64,000 nucleotides of DNA. Source: Lachnospiraceae bacterium. GTDB lineage: Bacteria > Bacillota > Clostridia > Lachnospirales > Lachnospiraceae. A model generated the notes under the pieces. It saw nothing but the letters and a program-made list of their open reading frames with translations. It had not been told where the DNA came from and did no database searches. The position numbers were made by a program, and so were the translations under genes. Below are positions 53,563 through 62,007 of the stretch, piece after piece; positions within the stretch are counted from its first letter, which is position 1; every line of letters starts with the position of its first letter. The stretch spans positions 1 through 64,000 of the forward strand of contig CABJAW010000008.1 in NCBI GenBank assembly GCA_902363665.1. Direction: 5' to 3'.

Positions 53563-54528
53563 TTACTTCACAATCATACCTGTCTTCCGGTCACTGAACA
53601 ATGCCACTTCTGCGAGGAAGATAATACCGAGGATCAGCTGCTGCAGCTGCGTCGGGATCATCAGCATGACAAGACCACTGGACAGTACCTTATACGTCAT
53701 AACACCAAGAATAATGTTGTAGAAACGCACCTTTGCTCCGCCGTTGACCGGCATTCCGCCAAGCACAAGCGCGATCATGATCTGCGTCTCCAGCTGATTG
53801 CCTGCTGTGGATGTCACAGAACCGACCTTTACAGAGTTGACGAACGCCGCAAGTCCGGTGATGCAGCCTGCGGTCATATAGATCAGCATCTTCGTACGCT
53901 CTACGCGGATACCTGCAAACCGTGCCGCCGTCTCACCTGCTCCGATCGCCTTCAGTCTGGAGCCAAGTCCCGTAAAGGTGAAGATCAGATAAGCTGCCAC
54001 AAAAATGATGATCGTGAAGGTCAGCATAAATGGCAGTGTATTATATTTTGAGATATCGCTGACACCATAGACCGGTGAATTGGTCGTCGCATATGCGCAG
54101 ACTCCGCGGAACAGGTACATGCTGCAGATCGTTACAATAAAGCTCGTGATCTTGCGCTTTACGTTGAAATATCCGTTCATCAGACCGATCAGTCCGCCGG
54201 TCACTACACCGCCGATGACAGCCAGAATGATATTATAATGTGACAGATAACACACAACGATCGAGCAAACGCCAAGCATGGAGCCCTGTGAAAAATCAAG
54301 GCCGCCCATTGTCATGACCATAAATACGCCGATGGATGAGATCAGAAGCATGTAGGACTGGCTGAGCAGCAGCGAAATATTTTTCGGCTTAAACAGCTTT
54401 CCGTCCGTCAGGATCGCGAACAGCACACAGATGATCACAAATCCGGCAATCGGAAGGATGGTCCGCACAATGGACCGCTCCAGGAAAGGAATCTTCTCCG
54501 CCGATTCTTTTTTTACTGTTGGTTCCAT
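53563..54528 (-). CDS. Ribose-type ABC permease (second of two)
   Basis: A 321-residue RbsC-family permease with eight to ten hydrophobic segments. Marks: FSQGSMLGVCSIVVCYLS, GLMNGYFNVKRKITSFIVTICSMYLFRGV, IGAGETAARFAGIRVERTKMLIYMTAGCITGLAAF and VLGGMPVNGGAKVRFYN. It pairs with the permease at 56051-56989 as a heterodimer, an arrangement used by some xylose, ribose or autoinducer-type importers. Last gene of the operon; a strong terminator follows. Starts 13 bases after the ATPase gene. Confidence 0.92.
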   Translation of the reverse strand: MEPTVKKESAEKIPFLERSIVRTILPIAGFVIICVLFAILTDGKLFKPKNISLLLSQSYMLLISSIGVFMVMTMGGLDFSQGSMLGVCSIVVCYLSHYNIILAVIGGVVTGGLIGLMNGYFNVKRKITSFIVTICSMYLFRGVCAYATTNSPVYGVSDISKYNTLPFMLTFTIIIFVAAYLIFTFTGLGSRLKAIGAGETAARFAGIRVERTKMLIYMTAGCITGLAAFVNSVKVGSVTSTAGNQLETQIMIALVLGGMPVNGGAKVRFYNIILGVMTYKVLSSGLVMLMIPTQLQQLILGIIFLAEVALFSDRKTGMIVK

Positions 54529-54541
54529 TCTCTCTACCCCC

Positions 54542-56038
54542 TTAAATCATGTTGTCGATCAGATCGGTATCCTTCAGATCCTCGGAGCGGTAAAATTCGC
54601 CGTTGATCTTTCCGTCCTTCATGATCAGAATCCGGTCTGCCATACCAAGAAGCTCCATGATCTCCTCGGAAATCATAATGATTGATTTGCCGCTCTTGCG
54701 CATGCGGTTCATCATCGCATAAATGTCTGCCTTTACCTTTACATCAATTCCGCGGGTCGGTGAGTCCAGAATGATCAGGTCGGAATCCTTTCCGATCCAG
54801 CGCGCCAGAACGACCTTCTGTTTGTTTCCTCCGGAAAGTGCTGATACAAACTGATCAACCCCCGTCATCTTTGTGCTCATCTGCTTTGCAAACTTATCTG
54901 CAAACTGCTTCATTGTGCTTCCTTTTAAAATACCTCCCTTTTTCAGATCCTCCAGGGACGGAAGACAGATATTCTCGCAGATGGTATCATTAATAACCAG
55001 CGACTCGTTGTCACGGTCCTTCGATGCATATGCCATGCTGTGACGGATTGCATCCGGGATGGAATTAATCGGTGTGCCATCCCCCAACGTTACGCTTCCC
55101 TCACGGAAATACGATGCTCCGAAGATCGCTTTCCCAACCTCATGCATGCCACACTCGGAAAGTCCGCCGATACCAAGGATCTCGCCCTTGTGAAGCTCCA
55201 GAGACAGATTTTCGATCTGCCCCTTTACCGTCAGGTTTTTGACGGAAATCACCACTTCATCCGATACCTTCTCGCCATAATCGGTACGGTAATAGCCGTT
55301 TCCGATCTCGCGGCCTACCATCAGCTGCTTCAGTCTGTCCGGTGTTGCTTCTGCTTTTGTGATCGTTCCGATCATGACACCATCACGCAAAACACTGATG
55401 TTATCTGACTGCTCGATGACCTCTTCCAGGTCATGGGAAATGAAAATAACACAGCTTCCATTGTCACGCATCCGATGCATGACCTTGAACAGCTCCTCGC
55501 GGCCCTTCTGACCGAGCGCCGTTGTTGTCTCATCGACCACAAGCACCTTCGGATTGAAATACGTTGATTTGACGATCTCGATCAGCTTGCGGTCCTCAAA
55601 ATTATAATCATCGATCGTGCGGGAAGCATCGATGTAGCTGAAGCCGTAGCTGTTTAAGTACTCCTGTGCCTGTCGGTTCATTGCCGCCGTATTTTTTACT
55701 CCGTATTTTGTGAAACGGTCCTCGTTTCCAAGAAAGATATTTTCTGCTACTGTCAATCCGGAAAGTGTTCCGATCTCCTGCACAATGATCGCAACGCCCT
55801 GATGGTTTGCTTCTACCTGATTCGTTGCGGTGATTTCTTTTCCTTCCAGTGTAAACGTTCCGGAATCCTTTTTATAAATACCGGTCAGACAGGAGGTCAG
55901 GGTTGATTTTCCTGATCCATTTTCTCCGATCAGCGCATGGATCTCGCCTTTTTCAAACGTAAGAGAAACGTGATCCAGAGCATGCGTGATTCCGAAATGC
56001 TTATCGATCTTATCCGCTCTTAATAATATTTCGCCCAT
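54542..56038 (-). CDS. Ribose-type ABC ATPase (double NBD)
   Basis: A 498-residue two-domain ATPase of the RbsA/MglA/XylG class. First domain: Walker A GENGSGKST (about 37-45), Q-loop IIVQEIGTLSGLTVAENIFLG, but the signature is degenerate (DYNFEDRKLIEIVKST instead of LSVGxxQ) and Walker B reads VVDETTTALG. Second domain: no canonical Walker A (as usual in the class), signature ALSGGNKQKVVLARWIGKD and Walker B IILDSPTRGIDV, in which the catalytic glutamate is replaced by serine. The altered residues are unusual and raise a question about ATP turnover, though the gene is intact and sits in a complete operon between two permease genes. Confidence 0.9.
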   Translation of the reverse strand: MGEILLRADKIDKHFGITHALDHVSLTFEKGEIHALIGENGSGKSTLTSCLTGIYKKDSGTFTLEGKEITATNQVEANHQGVAIIVQEIGTLSGLTVAENIFLGNEDRFTKYGVKNTAAMNRQAQEYLNSYGFSYIDASRTIDDYNFEDRKLIEIVKSTYFNPKVLVVDETTTALGQKGREELFKVMHRMRDNGSCVIFISHDLEEVIEQSDNISVLRDGVMIGTITKAEATPDRLKQLMVGREIGNGYYRTDYGEKVSDEVVISVKNLTVKGQIENLSLELHKGEILGIGGLSECGMHEVGKAIFGASYFREGSVTLGDGTPINSIPDAIRHSMAYASKDRDNESLVINDTICENICLPSLEDLKKGGILKGSTMKQFADKFAKQMSTKMTGVDQFVSALSGGNKQKVVLARWIGKDSDLIILDSPTRGIDVKVKADIYAMMNRMRKSGKSIIMISEEIMELLGMADRILIMKDGKINGEFYRSEDLKDTDLIDNMI

Positions 56039-56050
56039 TGTCGTTCCTCC

Positions 56051-56989
56051 TTATTTCACCACAAGACCCTTGACCGGCTTTGTCGTCAGCGCCACAATCG
56101 CAAGCAGTGCCGCGCCGGTAACGACATTCTGAATCGTTGTCGGTGCTCCAAGCGCTACAAATCCGTTGAACATCAGCTGTATGATCATCTCTCCGATCAC
56201 GATTGCAATGACCGGATGACCATATTTCTTAAATGCAAGTCCGAAGAAGGTTCCCATCAGAGGCGTAAAGTTCCGGCTCATAGAGGAAAGATTTGCTGCG
56301 GACGTCATGGAGGTTCCGAAGCTGATCGTCAGGATCGACTGCAGTCCGAAGAACAGACCTGCCAGCGTAAATGCCACTACCTTATATTTCGCTACGTTCA
56401 CGCCCATATTTTTCGCAACGACCTCGTTGCTTCCGATTGCATACGTGTATGTTCCTACCTTTGTGTATTTCAGAATGAACGCGCACAACAGGTAAGCAAG
56501 CACAGCCAGGATCAGGTTTGCCGGATAATCTCCAAAAGCACGGAAATTAATATCAAGAATAACGTTCTTTCCGTTTGTCGCATAAACGCTGAGTGCCTCA
56601 TAGATCAGAGACAGGGCAACGGTAACGATCAGGGACGAAATGTGCAGCTTGATGTAAACCAGTCCATTAATCAGTCCGATCAGCGTGCCGCACAGAATCG
56701 GTGCAATGATCAGTCCCGCATAGCCAAAGCGGACGCTCGCATTGCAGGCAATGATTGAGGAAAGTACGATGTTCGCACCGACACTCATATCAAACGGTCC
56801 CATAACACAGATAAAATACAGTCCGCAGCCGCCGACCGCATAGATCAGCGCTGACTTCATGTACGTCGCCAGCTTATCCGGAGAACCAAAAGTTGCCGGC
56901 GCAAGAATTTTAAATACAGCCCAGAAGGCCACAAGCAGAACCAGCAGGAGTGCAATTCCGTAATACTGGCTTTGTTTCAGTTTTTTCAT
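56051..56989 (-). CDS. Ribose-type ABC permease (first of two)
   Basis: A 312-residue RbsC-family membrane protein. Marks: VMGPFDMSVGANIVLSSIIACNAS, GLINGLVYIKLHISSLIVTVALSLIYEALSVYATNG and AIGSNEVVAKNMGVNVAKYKVVAFTLAGLFFGLQSIL. It lies 91 bases after the binding-protein gene, with a hairpin at 57018-57067 in the gap, and 12 bases before the ATPase gene. Confidence 0.92.
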   Translation of the reverse strand: MKKLKQSQYYGIALLLVLLVAFWAVFKILAPATFGSPDKLATYMKSALIYAVGGCGLYFICVMGPFDMSVGANIVLSSIIACNASVRFGYAGLIIAPILCGTLIGLINGLVYIKLHISSLIVTVALSLIYEALSVYATNGKNVILDINFRAFGDYPANLILAVLAYLLCAFILKYTKVGTYTYAIGSNEVVAKNMGVNVAKYKVVAFTLAGLFFGLQSILTISFGTSMTSAANLSSMSRNFTPLMGTFFGLAFKKYGHPVIAIVIGEMIIQLMFNGFVALGAPTTIQNVVTGAALLAIVALTTKPVKGLVVK

Positions 56990-57017
56990 ACCCTATCTCC
57001 TTCCTGAACACATATTT

Positions 57018-57067
57018 TGAGCCACGCGCCCATGCTGCAGATTCCCAGCTCTGTGCCGCGTGGCTCA
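57018..57067 (-). other. Intercistronic hairpin after the binding-protein gene
   Basis: TGAGCCACGCG (57018-57028) and CGCGTGGCTCA (57057-57067) form a perfect 11-bp stem between binding-protein and permease genes. The position matches the hairpins in the two other binding-protein operons of this window. Confidence 0.75.
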
Positions 57068-57080
57068 GTCTTTGTTACTG

Positions 57081-58223
57081 TCAGTTGCTGTGTCTTGAAA
57101 TTACGTCATCAATTGACAGTGAAGTTGCTGCCTTGTTCAGATCATCGAAGCTGTAGCCTGCCATCTCAACGATTTCTTCATCTGTATACGGATCTGCATC
57201 TACGAAATACTGCTCGTAGTTTGCATAGTCTTCAGAAGAGGATACGTACAGATACGGGAAGAGGATCTCGTAGCCGAAGGTACCTGCTTCTTTTACGTAG
57301 TTGCCTTTTACTGCATTGTAGGTGGTCAGGAATGCAAACAGCGGGTCGCAGAAGTGTCCGCCGGACTCAGCAAACATTCCGCCGCTCTCGAGCTGCTCAG
57401 CCAGGTCATCCAGGAAGTCGGTTGAAACAACATCGATCTTTCCGGTCAGTCCCTCGTTTGCCAGTGCTCCGATGGAACCTACCAGCGGGTCTCCGCCGCC
57501 GCCTGCAACGATCAGGGCATCCATATCCGGATTGGAGTTGTAAAGGGAAAGTGCTGCTGCAGCGCCCTCCTCAGAAGAGGTGTTTGCGTATACCGGCTCA
57601 GTCATGGTTGCCTGATCATCCGGGTTTGCTTCGTTCCACTCCTCGATTGCTTTCTTGTAGCCTGTCCATCTCTGCTGGAAGGTAGCGTCACCAACCGTCC
57701 ATGCCTCAAGGCCGATGTTGCGGTCGCCGTTCTCCAGAAGGAGATTTACCAGTGTGTAGCCGTTTGTTACCTCGTCCTCATGTACGGCGCCGAGATAATA
57801 CTGGGAATTGCATGCGGTCTGGTATACTTCCGGGCTGTTCTCCTCGGAAATGATGCGGAAGAACTGCATCAGATATACTTCGTTTGCATCACAGGTCTGG
57901 ATTGCGGATGTCATCTCGGAGTCTGCGGAGTTGCAGATGATGATTCCGTCACAGCCTGCTGCGCAGAGCTGCTCTACCGATGCGGTAACCTGCTCTGATA
58001 CGTGGCCCTGGTCTACATACATAACATTTACACCGAGCGCATCTGCTGCTTTGTCGATAACCTTCTTACACTGGCTTCCAAGTACGTCCGTGGAACTCCA
58101 GATCGATACGCCGATCGTGATATCCTCGTCTGCGGATACGTTGATCGCAGTTGCCGTTCCAAGCGATGCAACCATTGCTGCTGACAGGACAGCTGCTGCC
58201 ATTTTCTTCATTCTCTTTTTCAT
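57081..58223 (-). CDS. Ribose-type sugar-binding protein
   Basis: A 380-residue type 1 periplasmic-binding-fold protein. Signal peptide residues 1-31 (MKKRMKKMAAAVLSAAMVAS..., ending VSA|DEDITIG) without lipobox cysteine. The mature part begins ITIGVSIWSSTDVLGSQCKKVIDKAADALGV and has LCAAGCDGIIICNSADSEMTSAIQTCDANEVYLMQFF and DALIVAGGGGDPLVGSIGAL, a ribose/galactose-type pattern. First gene of a complete importer operon (binding protein, permease, ATPase, permease). Directly upstream is the YesMN two-component pair, which probably induces it. Ligand unknown; the aldolase and PfkB kinase further upstream suggest a sugar that is phosphorylated and then cleaved. Confidence 0.9.
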   Translation of the reverse strand: MKKRMKKMAAAVLSAAMVASLGTATAINVSADEDITIGVSIWSSTDVLGSQCKKVIDKAADALGVNVMYVDQGHVSEQVTASVEQLCAAGCDGIIICNSADSEMTSAIQTCDANEVYLMQFFRIISEENSPEVYQTACNSQYYLGAVHEDEVTNGYTLVNLLLENGDRNIGLEAWTVGDATFQQRWTGYKKAIEEWNEANPDDQATMTEPVYANTSSEEGAAAALSLYNSNPDMDALIVAGGGGDPLVGSIGALANEGLTGKIDVVSTDFLDDLAEQLESGGMFAESGGHFCDPLFAFLTTYNAVKGNYVKEAGTFGYEILFPYLYVSSSEDYANYEQYFVDADPYTDEEIVEMAGYSFDDLNKAATSLSIDDVISRHSN

Positions 58224-58268
58224 GTTTTAAAACCCTCCCTTAAATATTTTCGTTCCGTAAAACCTCTT

Positions 58269-58331
58269 CCAGCCGGATTATGATTTTTCGTTCCGACTTG
58301 GTACGAGTTTATTAAACCATAATCCGGCTGG
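58269..58331 (-). other. 14-bp inverted repeat in the leader of the sugar importer operon
   Basis: CCAGCCGGATTATG (58269-58282) and CATAATCCGGCTGG (58318-58331) are perfect reverse complements with a 35-base spacer, between the response-regulator gene and the binding-protein gene. No T-run follows, so it is a leader hairpin or a regulator site rather than a clear terminator. Confidence 0.7.
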
Positions 58332-58400
58332 ATTTTGTTAGGACATATTTGATGCACTTTGTTGTACTTTTTTTACTCTCTTCCACTCTGTTATACAATT

Positions 58401-58550
58401 TTGGTAACTGTTCAAAACCACCTCCAAAATGCTGCGCATTTCGTCGGTGTGGCGTATCCGCCAAATAGATTTCCATGTAAAAGTGTTCATTCATGCAAGC
58501 ATGATTCACACTTTTGCATGAAAATCTGCTTGGCTCTGAACAGTTACCAA
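58401..58550. repeat. MITE-like nested palindrome
   Basis: Outer arms TTGGTAACTGTTCA (58401-58414) and TGAACAGTTACCAA (58537-58550) are perfect 14-bp inverted repeats. Inside, about 58470-58528 forms a second long hairpin (ACACTTTT pairing with AAAAGTGT, flanked by CATG and AGATTT blocks). The 150-base block has no coding capacity and sits just after the response-regulator stop. The size and structure resemble a miniature inverted-repeat element. Confidence 0.7.
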
Positions 58551-58566
58551 TTTTGCACAAAACACT

Positions 58567-60183
58567 TTACAGACGGCTGCGGTATTCACTTGGACTGACG
58601 CCCATCTTTTTTCGAAATACACGGCTGAAATAATGGTAATCGTCATACCCGACAAGAAACGCGATCGCCTCCAGCTTCCGGCTCTCATCGCGCATCAGCT
58701 GCGCAGCCTTTTCCATCCGCACCCGCGTCAGGAAGGAAATGATCGACTCTCCATATTTCCTGCTGAAGATCCGTGACAGATAGCTTGCATCCACATGATA
58801 CTGCTCTGCCAGCGAGGCCAGCGTGATATCTTCCGCATAATCAGTCTCAATCCGGCGGCGGATCCGCTCTATCTGTCCGGCTACGGAATCCGGCTGCTGC
58901 TGCTCTTTCTGCTCCCGCAGTCCTTCCACCATGATCTTGAGCGTCTCCGACAGCTTTTCTCCATTCAGACATTTCAGGTAATAGTCCACGTTATCCATCG
59001 CTTCTTCTATCATGCCATGCAGCTGTGGCTGCTCTTTTTGCACGTAAGAAAAAATGGTGTTTGTGATCCTTCCGACATACTGCCTGACTTCCAGATATGT
59101 CCACCCACGTTCGCCACTGCGTGCCAGATCCGTCTTTTCAAAAATCAGATGTACGGCTCCCGAAATCTGCTGGGTCTTCAGGAGATGATACAGCTCTTCC
59201 TCCAGATGCTCCCCGCTGCTTTGCAGCACCACGTTTTTTTCACCCGATGCCGGATAGCTTACCATACTGTGCTTTCGCTCAAACGGCCGCGTAACAAGCG
59301 CGGCAATCAGCTCCCGGTAAACTGCTCCGATCTCCGATCTCCACTGCTCCTTTTTGCTGTTATGTTCTGCCGTATGGTACAGCACAACCGATACCGGCCC
59401 GTACGTCGCTTCCGGAAAATGCTCCAGAACCTTTCCTGCAAAACGATTCAGCTGTGCTTCATCCGCCTTTCCGATGACAAGAAACTCACTCATCTTACTG
59501 TTGTAATGAAACAGTGTCACCGCGTCCTCTTTGCACAGCCCGCGCAGCTGCTGCTTGATATCAAACGACATCTGCAAAATATCGTGTTCAAACTGTTCCG
59601 CGATCTGCACGATATCATAAAATTTTACAAGTGCCGCCGCGTTTCCTTCCAGGGATACGCCATATTCCGCTATTTCCGTCCCCGCGCCGTAAAGCGCTGC
59701 CGTAAGCAGCGCACTGTACTCTCCGTCCTCCAGAAACGAAGCAATCTTATCCTCCTGATTCAGCTGATGCCGTGCCCGCTGCTTTTCTTCCTCACGTTTT
59801 TCTAAAAGCGCCGCTGCCTTCTCGATTACGCGCTGCAGATCCTCCCGTCCGACCGGCTTTAACAGATAGTCGATTCCACCTGAGATGAAAACACCTTTTA
59901 CTTTATCAAAATCATCATACCCGCTGACTGCAATCGTAATTACCTCCGGATACTCCTCCCTCAGACGCTTCAAAAGCTCCAGTCCGTCCAGAAACGGCAT
60001 GTTGATGTCAGTCAGAAGGATGTCCGGTCGCTCTTCCTCCATCCGTTCCAGCACCTCTTCACCGTCACAGGCCGGTTCCAGGAAAATGTATCCATTCTCC
60101 TCCCATGGAAAAAGGCTGCGCAGGTTTTCCCTGCTCCAGTATTCATCATCCGCTGCCAATACCCGATATCCTGCTTTTTTCAT
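58567..60183 (-). CDS. YesN-type response regulator with AraC output domain
   Basis: A 538-residue regulator: receiver domain 1-125 (phosphoacceptor Asp59 in DILLTDINMP, conserved Lys109 in YLLKPVG), a long helical middle region and a C-terminal AraC double helix-turn-helix (ITLASLAEQYHVDASYLSRIFSRKYGE and KLEAIAFLVGYDDYHYFSRVFRKKMGVSPSEY). The start is ATG 60183, which overlaps the kinase gene's stop by four bases (ATGA), so the two are translationally coupled. Such pairs sense extracellular sugars or their binding proteins and activate adjacent transport operons, here most likely the importer at 53563-58223. Confidence 0.94.
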   Translation of the reverse strand: MKKAGYRVLAADDEYWSRENLRSLFPWEENGYIFLEPACDGEEVLERMEEERPDILLTDINMPFLDGLELLKRLREEYPEVITIAVSGYDDFDKVKGVFISGGIDYLLKPVGREDLQRVIEKAAALLEKREEEKQRARHQLNQEDKIASFLEDGEYSALLTAALYGAGTEIAEYGVSLEGNAAALVKFYDIVQIAEQFEHDILQMSFDIKQQLRGLCKEDAVTLFHYNSKMSEFLVIGKADEAQLNRFAGKVLEHFPEATYGPVSVVLYHTAEHNSKKEQWRSEIGAVYRELIAALVTRPFERKHSMVSYPASGEKNVVLQSSGEHLEEELYHLLKTQQISGAVHLIFEKTDLARSGERGWTYLEVRQYVGRITNTIFSYVQKEQPQLHGMIEEAMDNVDYYLKCLNGEKLSETLKIMVEGLREQKEQQQPDSVAGQIERIRRRIETDYAEDITLASLAEQYHVDASYLSRIFSRKYGESIISFLTRVRMEKAAQLMRDESRKLEAIAFLVGYDDYHYFSRVFRKKMGVSPSEYRSRL

Positions 60184-61982
60184 TTTCCAGCCTCCTCTGC
60201 GGTCTGTGCGGGAACCGTCACCCATACGGCTGTCCCTTCACCCTGACTGCTCTCAATCCGTATTCCGTACTGCGCACCAAACCGCCGTTTCAGCCGCGCA
60301 TTCACATTCAATATTCCAATTGATACACCGGATTCCACTCTTTTTGGATCATTCTTCTCCAAAAGCTCATTCATCTCCCCGGCATCCATTCCCGTTCCGT
60401 TGTCCTGGATAAGAATTAGCAGATTTTCTCCCTCATGCTGCGAACGGATCAGCAGCTTTTTATCCTTTCTGCGCACGTTTCTAAGACCATGCGTAATCGC
60501 ATTTTCAACAATTGGCTGCAGACAGATCCGCGGAAGCTGATCCTCCAGCGTCTCTTCCGCGATCTGATAATCATACGCCACATCTGAGCCGCTGCGCACG
60601 TCCATCACATACAGGTAATTTTTAACGTGCTCCATCTCCTTGCCTACGGTCGAAAACTCATCCGTCATGTTCAGACTGTAGCGAAAGACTGCCGAGAGCG
60701 AATAACACAGGCTGCTCACCAGCGGACAATTCTGCGCATTTGCAATTCCGCTCATCGTATTTAATGTATTATAAAGAAAGTGCGGATTGATCTGTGCCTG
60801 CAGCATCTTATACTCCGTCCGCTCCACTAAAAGCCGGTACTTGTACTCCTCCTGCGCCATTGCCTGCACACGGTCAAGCATTTCATTAAACTCCGTCCCG
60901 AGCACCTTCAGCTCCTCCGACCATCCGATGGGCTCCATCCGAAGCTCCGTCTCTCCGTTTTTGATCCGTTCGATCCGTTCAAGCATCTGCTCAACCGGAC
61001 GGGTCAGCCATTTGGAAAGCAGCAGCACAAGCAGCGTTACCGCTGCAATCATCATGACGAGAATCACAAGCAGAGACCGGTTCAGTGATTTCTGGGTTGC
61101 GGTCAGCAAAGATTGTGATACAAGGGCAAATGCTTCCAGATTACAGTCCTCCTGACCGACCCGGATCAGATAATAATCACCGTACTCTTCTTCCAGCATA
61201 CTGGTATCGTAATAATTTTCGACTACCCTGGTGAGCTGCTTCTGAATGCGCTTCTGATCCTCATTTGCCTCCCCGGTCATCGCAACTGCCCGGTCATCGA
61301 TCGGCTGCAGCCACAGATAAACGTGCGAAAGATCCACATATTTATTCATGATCGCTACGAGCGCAGCACTGTCGATCTCACATATCAGATATCCGATCTG
61401 CTTCCGCTCTGCATCATAATTATGCAGCTTCAGCACAAACCGGATAATATTCTTTTTCTCCAACGGATTGTAATAGCCGGAAATCATCAGGTCGTTGCGT
61501 GCGCTGTGCACATATTCCTTGACACGGTCCTCGTTTGCCTCATATTCGGCTGCATAAATATTGCGCGAAAAGGTCTGGCAATTATATCGGTAGGCACTTA
61601 CCAGCGCATCCTCCGCATCATAAAGATACATCGCAAGCAGCCGGTCCTCCTTCGTAAAACGCTTCCGTCCAAGATACCAGCTTCTCCAGTAATACGCCGT
61701 CAGCGCATCTTTTCCCTCACCTGCCGCCGCGCCTCTGAGCGCTTCGATCAGATCCCTCTCACTGTAAACGGTCAGCATTTCCGAGCGGATCGTATGGATA
61801 AATGAGGAAAGCTCCGACTGCATTTTCGTCAAGGTGTTCTCGTTGTCCGTAATACTCTCAAAGCGGATCTGCCTCCGCAAAGATTCCTGAAAAAGAAGAG
61901 TCTGCAGAAAAAGGGCACTGAGCACGCAGCCGATGCAGAATACCAGAATTGCTTTTCTCATCGTCCAGCCTTTTTTTTTCAT
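60180..61982 (-). CDS. YesM-type sensor histidine kinase
   Basis: A 600-residue membrane kinase. ATG 61982 with GGGAGG upstream is preferred over the longer frame to 62030. Transmembrane helix 1 is at about 8-30 (AILVFCIGCVLSALFLQTLLF), an extracellular sensor of about 260 residues follows, helix 2 is near 300-325 (SLLVILVMMIAAVTLLVLLLS), then HAMP, the His_kinase domain with LQAQINPHFLYNTLNTM, and a HATPase domain (NAITHGLRN, DNGTGM, GVSIGILNVNARLKRRFG). It phosphorylates the response regulator whose gene overlaps its 3' end. It follows the class II aldolase gene by 25 bases, so kinase, regulator and metabolic genes appear to share a transcript. Confidence 0.94.
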   Translation of the reverse strand: MKKKGWTMRKAILVFCIGCVLSALFLQTLLFQESLRRQIRFESITDNENTLTKMQSELSSFIHTIRSEMLTVYSERDLIEALRGAAAGEGKDALTAYYWRSWYLGRKRFTKEDRLLAMYLYDAEDALVSAYRYNCQTFSRNIYAAEYEANEDRVKEYVHSARNDLMISGYYNPLEKKNIIRFVLKLHNYDAERKQIGYLICEIDSAALVAIMNKYVDLSHVYLWLQPIDDRAVAMTGEANEDQKRIQKQLTRVVENYYDTSMLEEEYGDYYLIRVGQEDCNLEAFALVSQSLLTATQKSLNRSLLVILVMMIAAVTLLVLLLSKWLTRPVEQMLERIERIKNGETELRMEPIGWSEELKVLGTEFNEMLDRVQAMAQEEYKYRLLVERTEYKMLQAQINPHFLYNTLNTMSGIANAQNCPLVSSLCYSLSAVFRYSLNMTDEFSTVGKEMEHVKNYLYVMDVRSGSDVAYDYQIAEETLEDQLPRICLQPIVENAITHGLRNVRRKDKKLLIRSQHEGENLLILIQDNGTGMDAGEMNELLEKNDPKRVESGVSIGILNVNARLKRRFGAQYGIRIESSQGEGTAVWVTVPAQTAEEAGK

Positions 61983-62007
61983 TTTGTCCTCCCAGACATA
62001 CTTTGTT

